From the NCBI GenBank assembly GCA_946478865.1, contig CAMLDO010000005.1, forward strand, positions 1-64,000: a stretch of 64,000 bases of DNA, in the 5' to 3' direction. The notes beneath the pieces were generated by a model, which saw only the letters and a program-made list of their open reading frames with translations, searched no databases and had not been told where the DNA came from. Positions 61,084-64,000 of this stretch are shown here, piece after piece; the stretch's first letter is position 1; the number at the start of each line of letters is the position of its first letter. The position numbers were made by a program, and so were the translations under genes. Origin of the DNA: an uncultured Methylobacillus sp. (GTDB lineage: Bacteria; Pseudomonadota; Gammaproteobacteria; Burkholderiales; Methylophilaceae).

Positions 61084-61616
61084 GGCAGCCCGATCGGCAG
61101 ATTGCTCAGTTCCATGCCGGCCTGTTCGCGCGAGGCGCCCTTGGTGCCAGCCGGCATCACGCCATGCAGCAGCGTGAGGTTGAATTTGGCTGCGCGGAGG
61201 CCGGGATCGGTGCGCAGCGCCTGTTCGTAACCCATGCGCGCCTGGGTGAAGGCATAGCGCGCCTCGTCCTTGAGCGTGCCGTCGTCGTTCACGCGGCGCT
61301 CGAGGCCGGAAAGGAACAGGTTGTTGGCGATATTGAACTGGATGCGTGCGCGCTGCTTGCTATCCGGACCCATCTCCAGCAGTTGGCCATAAGTCTGCAC
61401 TGCATGCTTGTAATCCTGGTGGCGACCCTGGTCGTACGCCGCCGCGAATTTCTTCTGGAACGGGAACGCGTCGTCACCGACGGGCTTGCCTGCTTTCAGC
61501 GCGGCGTTGACAGCCTCGATGCGGGCGATCTGCCAGGCTTCATAGCCGGTGCCGGCAATACCGACGGTCAGCAGCAGCCCCAGCAGCCAGTTTTTTCTTT
61601 TCAGGCGGTTTTCCAT
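61080..61616 (-). CDS. mxaK: MxaK-like membrane-anchored protein
   Basis: 178-aa protein with an N-terminal transmembrane helix (about residues 10-27) and a helical, TPR-like periplasmic part (QTYGQLLEMGPDSKQRARIQ, ARMGYEQALRTDPGLRAAKFN). Size and position between the two vWA proteins match MxaK. The start is set at the ATG at 61616 (MENRLKRKN); it overlaps the mxaC-like gene by 16 bp and the mxaL-like gene by 4 bp. Function in the family is poorly known: maturation of methanol dehydrogenase. Confidence 0.7.
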   Translation of the reverse strand: MENRLKRKNWLLGLLLTVGIAGTGYEAWQIARIEAVNAALKAGKPVGDDAFPFQKKFAAAYDQGRHQDYKHAVQTYGQLLEMGPDSKQRARIQFNIANNLFLSGLERRVNDDGTLKDEARYAFTQARMGYEQALRTDPGLRAAKFNLTLLHGVMPAGTKGASREQAGMELSNLPIGLP

Positions 61617-62581
61617 GGTTGCACTCTCAGATTCTTGACGATGAACAGCAGCCCGCACAGCGCGAGCGCCAGCACGATCAGGTCACGCGTGTAGTCGTGA
61701 CCGGGCAGGGTCACGGCGTACTGGATCACGTTTTTCTCGCGCGCGTCGATGTCGCGCAAGGCGGATTGCAGGGCGCCGGGATTATCCGCCTCGTAGGCGC
61801 GGTACTTGATCCCGAGCGACTTGAAGTACTGGTCCAGCTCGATTACGGCCGGCAGGCTGGCGGGATCATAGGTCTGGTTGCCGAAAATGCTGATGTCGTC
61901 CGGCTCGCGCAGCACGATCCAGTAGAGGTTGAGTTTCTTCTCGATAAGCTGCTCGCGGATTTTCTGCTTCACGCGCGGACTGATTTTCCCCGCGCCGTCG
62001 GACAGCAGGATGATCGCGCGCGAGCCGGAGCTGGGGATGCGGTCGAACAGCGCTACGCCTTGCGTGATGCCCGCGCCGATATTGGTCTGGTTGATGCCCG
62101 CGCTGGTGGCCGCGTTGATCGCCGCGAACACCGCCTTGCGATTGCTCGTGATCTTCACGCCATGCAGCGCGGCGTTGGTGAAGGCGACGACGCCTATCAT
62201 GTCGTCCGGACGCGCGTTGATGAAGTCGGTAATGAGCCTACGTGCCGCACTGGCCTTCACCTCGGCAGTGCGCCCGCTCATGGAGTCGCCCGCAAACGGG
62301 TGCTCCATGCTCACGCTGCGGTCGATCACCACCGCCGTCTGCGCTCCCTTGCCGACCTTCTGCACCTGGATATCCGGCCCTTGCGGCGAAGCCAGCGCGA
62401 ACACCAGCGCGGCGAGCAGCAGCGCGGTCAGCGCCCGTACCGCGAGATCGGCGTAATCCGAGAATCTGTCGCGCGGGACCATGTCCAGCCAGGAGTAGAG
62501 CTGGCCTTGCCGGCTTTTGAGCCAGAACGGCGTAAGCGCGAGCGGCAGCAGCAACAGCGCCCAGGGGTGCAACAGCGTCAT
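61601..62581 (-). CDS. mxaC: MxaC-like vWA-domain membrane protein
   Basis: 326-aa protein with two N-terminal membrane segments (about residues 5-20 and 48-68), a vWA domain with the MIDAS DRSVSM (about 89-94), TNIGAGITQG and LLSDGAGK elements, and a C-terminal helix (about 296-315). The layout is that of BatA/MxaC proteins. Its start overlaps the mxaA-like stop by 4 bp (ATGA), and its end overlaps mxaK by 16 bp. MxaC is needed for Ca2+ loading of methanol dehydrogenase in Methylobacterium (established for the family). Confidence 0.75.
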   Translation of the reverse strand: MTLLHPWALLLLPLALTPFWLKSRQGQLYSWLDMVPRDRFSDYADLAVRALTALLLAALVFALASPQGPDIQVQKVGKGAQTAVVIDRSVSMEHPFAGDSMSGRTAEVKASAARRLITDFINARPDDMIGVVAFTNAALHGVKITSNRKAVFAAINAATSAGINQTNIGAGITQGVALFDRIPSSGSRAIILLSDGAGKISPRVKQKIREQLIEKKLNLYWIVLREPDDISIFGNQTYDPASLPAVIELDQYFKSLGIKYRAYEADNPGALQSALRDIDAREKNVIQYAVTLPGHDYTRDLIVLALALCGLLFIVKNLRVQPWKTA

Positions 62582-63486
62582 GCCGCCCTCCGCTCGCAGT
62601 CGCGCAGCAGTTTGCTCAGTGTGACCAGTTGACGCAGAAAGGCGTCGTTGTCCTGTGGCGGCTGCGAGAACAGGGCTTGGCCCGATTGTGCGAAGAAGCC
62701 CTCGATGTCATTGCGCGCGGGAGCGTAACGGGGGTGACGTTCCACAAATTCCCCAATGTCCGCCATGAACAGGTTGCGGCCATGTGCGCGATTAAAGGCC
62801 TCATGCAGCACGGCGAGCGCCTGCTTCCACGCCTGCCCATCGGCAGACAGGCGCTTGATGCGGCGATGCGCCTGCGCGAACGGGCCGTTCATGAACGGCA
62901 GCCAGCGGCCGTCCGCGTTGAACCAGGCCAGCATCAGTGCGCAGAGGATGGCCAGCGCGGCGAAGCTATAGAGCCGCGCGCGATGCGCGCCGGCAGAGAG
63001 CGGCGCAGGCGCGAACTGCGGCTGCAGGTTGCCCTTGGCCGTGGACAGGTTGGCGGCGGCGAGCGGCGAATACCAGAAACGCCATTCCGGAATTTTCACG
63101 GCCAGCCCCTTGGGTCCTCCGGTGAGCGCGAACTGTTCTTCGGGCAGCACCATGATGCTCGGGGCAGCCGCGTGCGCGAACACCTGATAGCGCAGGGTGA
63201 CGACGTAGCGGTTGGCATCGCCATGCGGCTGCGTTTCGATCTGCACGTCGGCGAGTTCGATGCCGTTGCGGTTGATGCCCTTGGCCGGCAGTGCGCTGCG
63301 CGAGAGCTGGTAGGGCGCGTGCGCTTCCAGCACCGCGCTGCGCTCCATTACGTCGCCGATGCGGATGCCGGTGCTCTGCAGCGGGTTGTGCAATTGCACG
63401 ATGCGCGCGGCAGGCTCGGCAGCGAATACCGGTTGCGTCATCGAGACCAGCAAAGTGACCGCGAGTAGAAGTCGTAAGGGTTTCAT
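62578..63486 (-). CDS. mxaA: MxaA-like protein
   Basis: 302-aa protein with a signal peptide (residues 1-24, ending PVFAA), a beta-rich periplasmic domain (about 30-165, QLHNPLQSTGIRIGDVMERS, VTLRYQVFAH), one membrane helix (about 175-193) and a cytoplasmic helical tail. The start at 63486 (MKPLRLLL) overlaps the previous stop by 4 bp; the longer frame upstream is a shadow. The position after a DUF58 gene and before the vWA gene matches MxaA. Its molecular function is not known. Confidence 0.75.
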   Translation of the reverse strand: MKPLRLLLAVTLLVSMTQPVFAAEPAARIVQLHNPLQSTGIRIGDVMERSAVLEAHAPYQLSRSALPAKGINRNGIELADVQIETQPHGDANRYVVTLRYQVFAHAAAPSIMVLPEEQFALTGGPKGLAVKIPEWRFWYSPLAAANLSTAKGNLQPQFAPAPLSAGAHRARLYSFAALAILCALMLAWFNADGRWLPFMNGPFAQAHRRIKRLSADGQAWKQALAVLHEAFNRAHGRNLFMADIGEFVERHPRYAPARNDIEGFFAQSGQALFSQPPQDNDAFLRQLVTLSKLLRDCERRAA

Positions 63487-64000
63487 AGGCTCATGTATTG
63501 CTCGAAATAGTGGGACATGGCGTCGGGATCGAACGACGCGCCGACGTAATGGGCGGTGCAGTCGAAGCGCTCGAACAGATCTTCCAGCGCTTCGCGCCGG
63601 GCGGCGAAGGCCGCTTCGAATTGCTCGCGCAGCGCCTGGCGGAAGAAGACGACACGGGTGCGCCCGGTTTCCGGGTCGATGAGGTTGCCGAAGCCGAAGC
63701 GCGGCAGGGCCTGGAACTCGTGCTCGTCCCACAGCACGACCGGCACGACCTGGTGCATGGATAGCATGTTGAGCGCCTCGGCGATGAGCTCCAGCGGCAT
63801 GTGGAAATCGGAAATCCAGAACACCAGTCCGCGCTGCTGGCTCAGATATTGCGGCACTTCGAGGATGCCGTTGGCGCCGACGTTGAGGTGGTCGAAATCC
63901 TCCAGTTGCGCGATGGTCTCGAACGCCTGGTGCACGTGCTGGCCGAGCGGCAGCGTTAACGTTTCCTCTACCTGGTCGTGATAGCCGACCAGTCCAAACA
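63483..64000 (-). CDS. mxaS: MxaS-like DUF58 protein, 5' truncated by the window end
   Basis: C-terminal part of a DUF58-family protein (172 codons visible, frame open to the window edge). The segment GLVFWISDFHMPLELIAEALNML carries the DUF58 core Asp, and VPVVLWDEHEFQALPRFGFGN continues a vWA-like fold. In mxa clusters this protein is MxaS, directly before MxaA; in general MoxR-DUF58-vWA clusters it is an adaptor. Its stop overlaps the MxaA start (ATGA). The upstream gene, not visible, would be expected to be a MoxR ATPase (mxaR). Confidence 0.7.
   Translation of the reverse strand, partial: FGLVGYHDQVEETLTLPLGQHVHQAFETIAQLEDFDHLNVGANGILEVPQYLSQQRGLVFWISDFHMPLELIAEALNMLSMHQVVPVVLWDEHEFQALPRFGFGNLIDPETGRTRVVFFRQALREQFEAAFAARREALEDLFERFDCTAHYVGASFDPDAMSHYFEQYMSL

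Overview
The window reads as chromosomal DNA of a high-G+C betaproteobacterium, most like the autotrophic Nitrosomonadales (Gallionellaceae/Sulfuricellaceae-type sulfur or iron oxidisers). This is an inference from gene content: form II RuBisCO with CbbQ/CbbO, a K+-independent H+-pyrophosphatase, PPi-dependent phosphofructokinase, and an exopolysaccharide (EPS) locus of the Methylobacillus methanolan (eps) type. I saw no tRNA, rRNA, CRISPR array, insertion sequence or prophage.

1-14 kb (carbon and phosphate core): the end of cbbM is followed by cbbQ and cbbO (RuBisCO activase), a PhnA-like protein (-), purC, a YkvA-like membrane protein and a beta-carbonic anhydrase. A LysR/NhaR-type regulator is divergent from a UPF0114 membrane protein, with a clear palindrome between them. 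Then come htpX, a TerC protein, and a PPi trio: soluble pyrophosphatase, PPi-phosphofructokinase and H+-pyrophosphatase, each ending in an intrinsic terminator.

14-28.5 kb (envelope and housekeeping): two VOC proteins, a small coiled-coil membrane protein, a 1181-aa AsmA-like DUF748 protein, a periplasmic GlcG/HbpS-like protein, an ABC-2 exporter pair, a Trp-rich FecR-domain secreted protein, a secreted basic protein, an O-acetyltransferase, an OmpA-family protein, a GST, trhO and an EAL-domain protein.

28.5-53.2 kb (EPS locus): a small secreted protein with a PEP-CTERM-like tail and a VanZ-like protein precede a divergent arrangement. epsB and epsA lie on the minus strand. On the plus strand are a stand-alone cyclic-nucleotide-binding protein, epsE, epsF, epsG, a Wzx-type flippase, a pyruvyltransferase, glycosyltransferases, a Wzy-type polymerase/ligase, a serine-acetyltransferase-like enzyme, three membrane acyltransferases, a secreted protein of unknown function, a WecG/TagA glycosyltransferase, galE, galU and the outer-membrane barrel epsL. 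Together these can make UDP-sugars, build, decorate, flip, polymerise and export a polysaccharide. No exosortase is present in the window.

53.2-58.6 kb: mdoG-mdoH (osmoregulated periplasmic glucan synthesis, -) preceded by a second copy of the unknown secreted protein. 58.7-64 kb: a quinone oxidoreductase, a DUF4186 protein, and a tightly coupled minus-strand cluster whose order and domains match mxaS-A-C-K-L of methanol dehydrogenase maturation.

The most interesting features are regulatory and contextual. Four sigma-54 (-24/-12) promoter matches sit before the EAL gene, epsA-epsB, the WecG-like gene and mdoG, suggesting one RpoN-controlled extracellular-glucan programme. The EAL gene leader carries a terminator-like hairpin, and the cyclic-nucleotide-binding gene has a structured leader. 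A paralogous pair of unknown secreted proteins sits in the EPS and mdoGH operons. MoxR/vWA-type chaperone modules occur at both ends of the window (CbbQO and Mxa).
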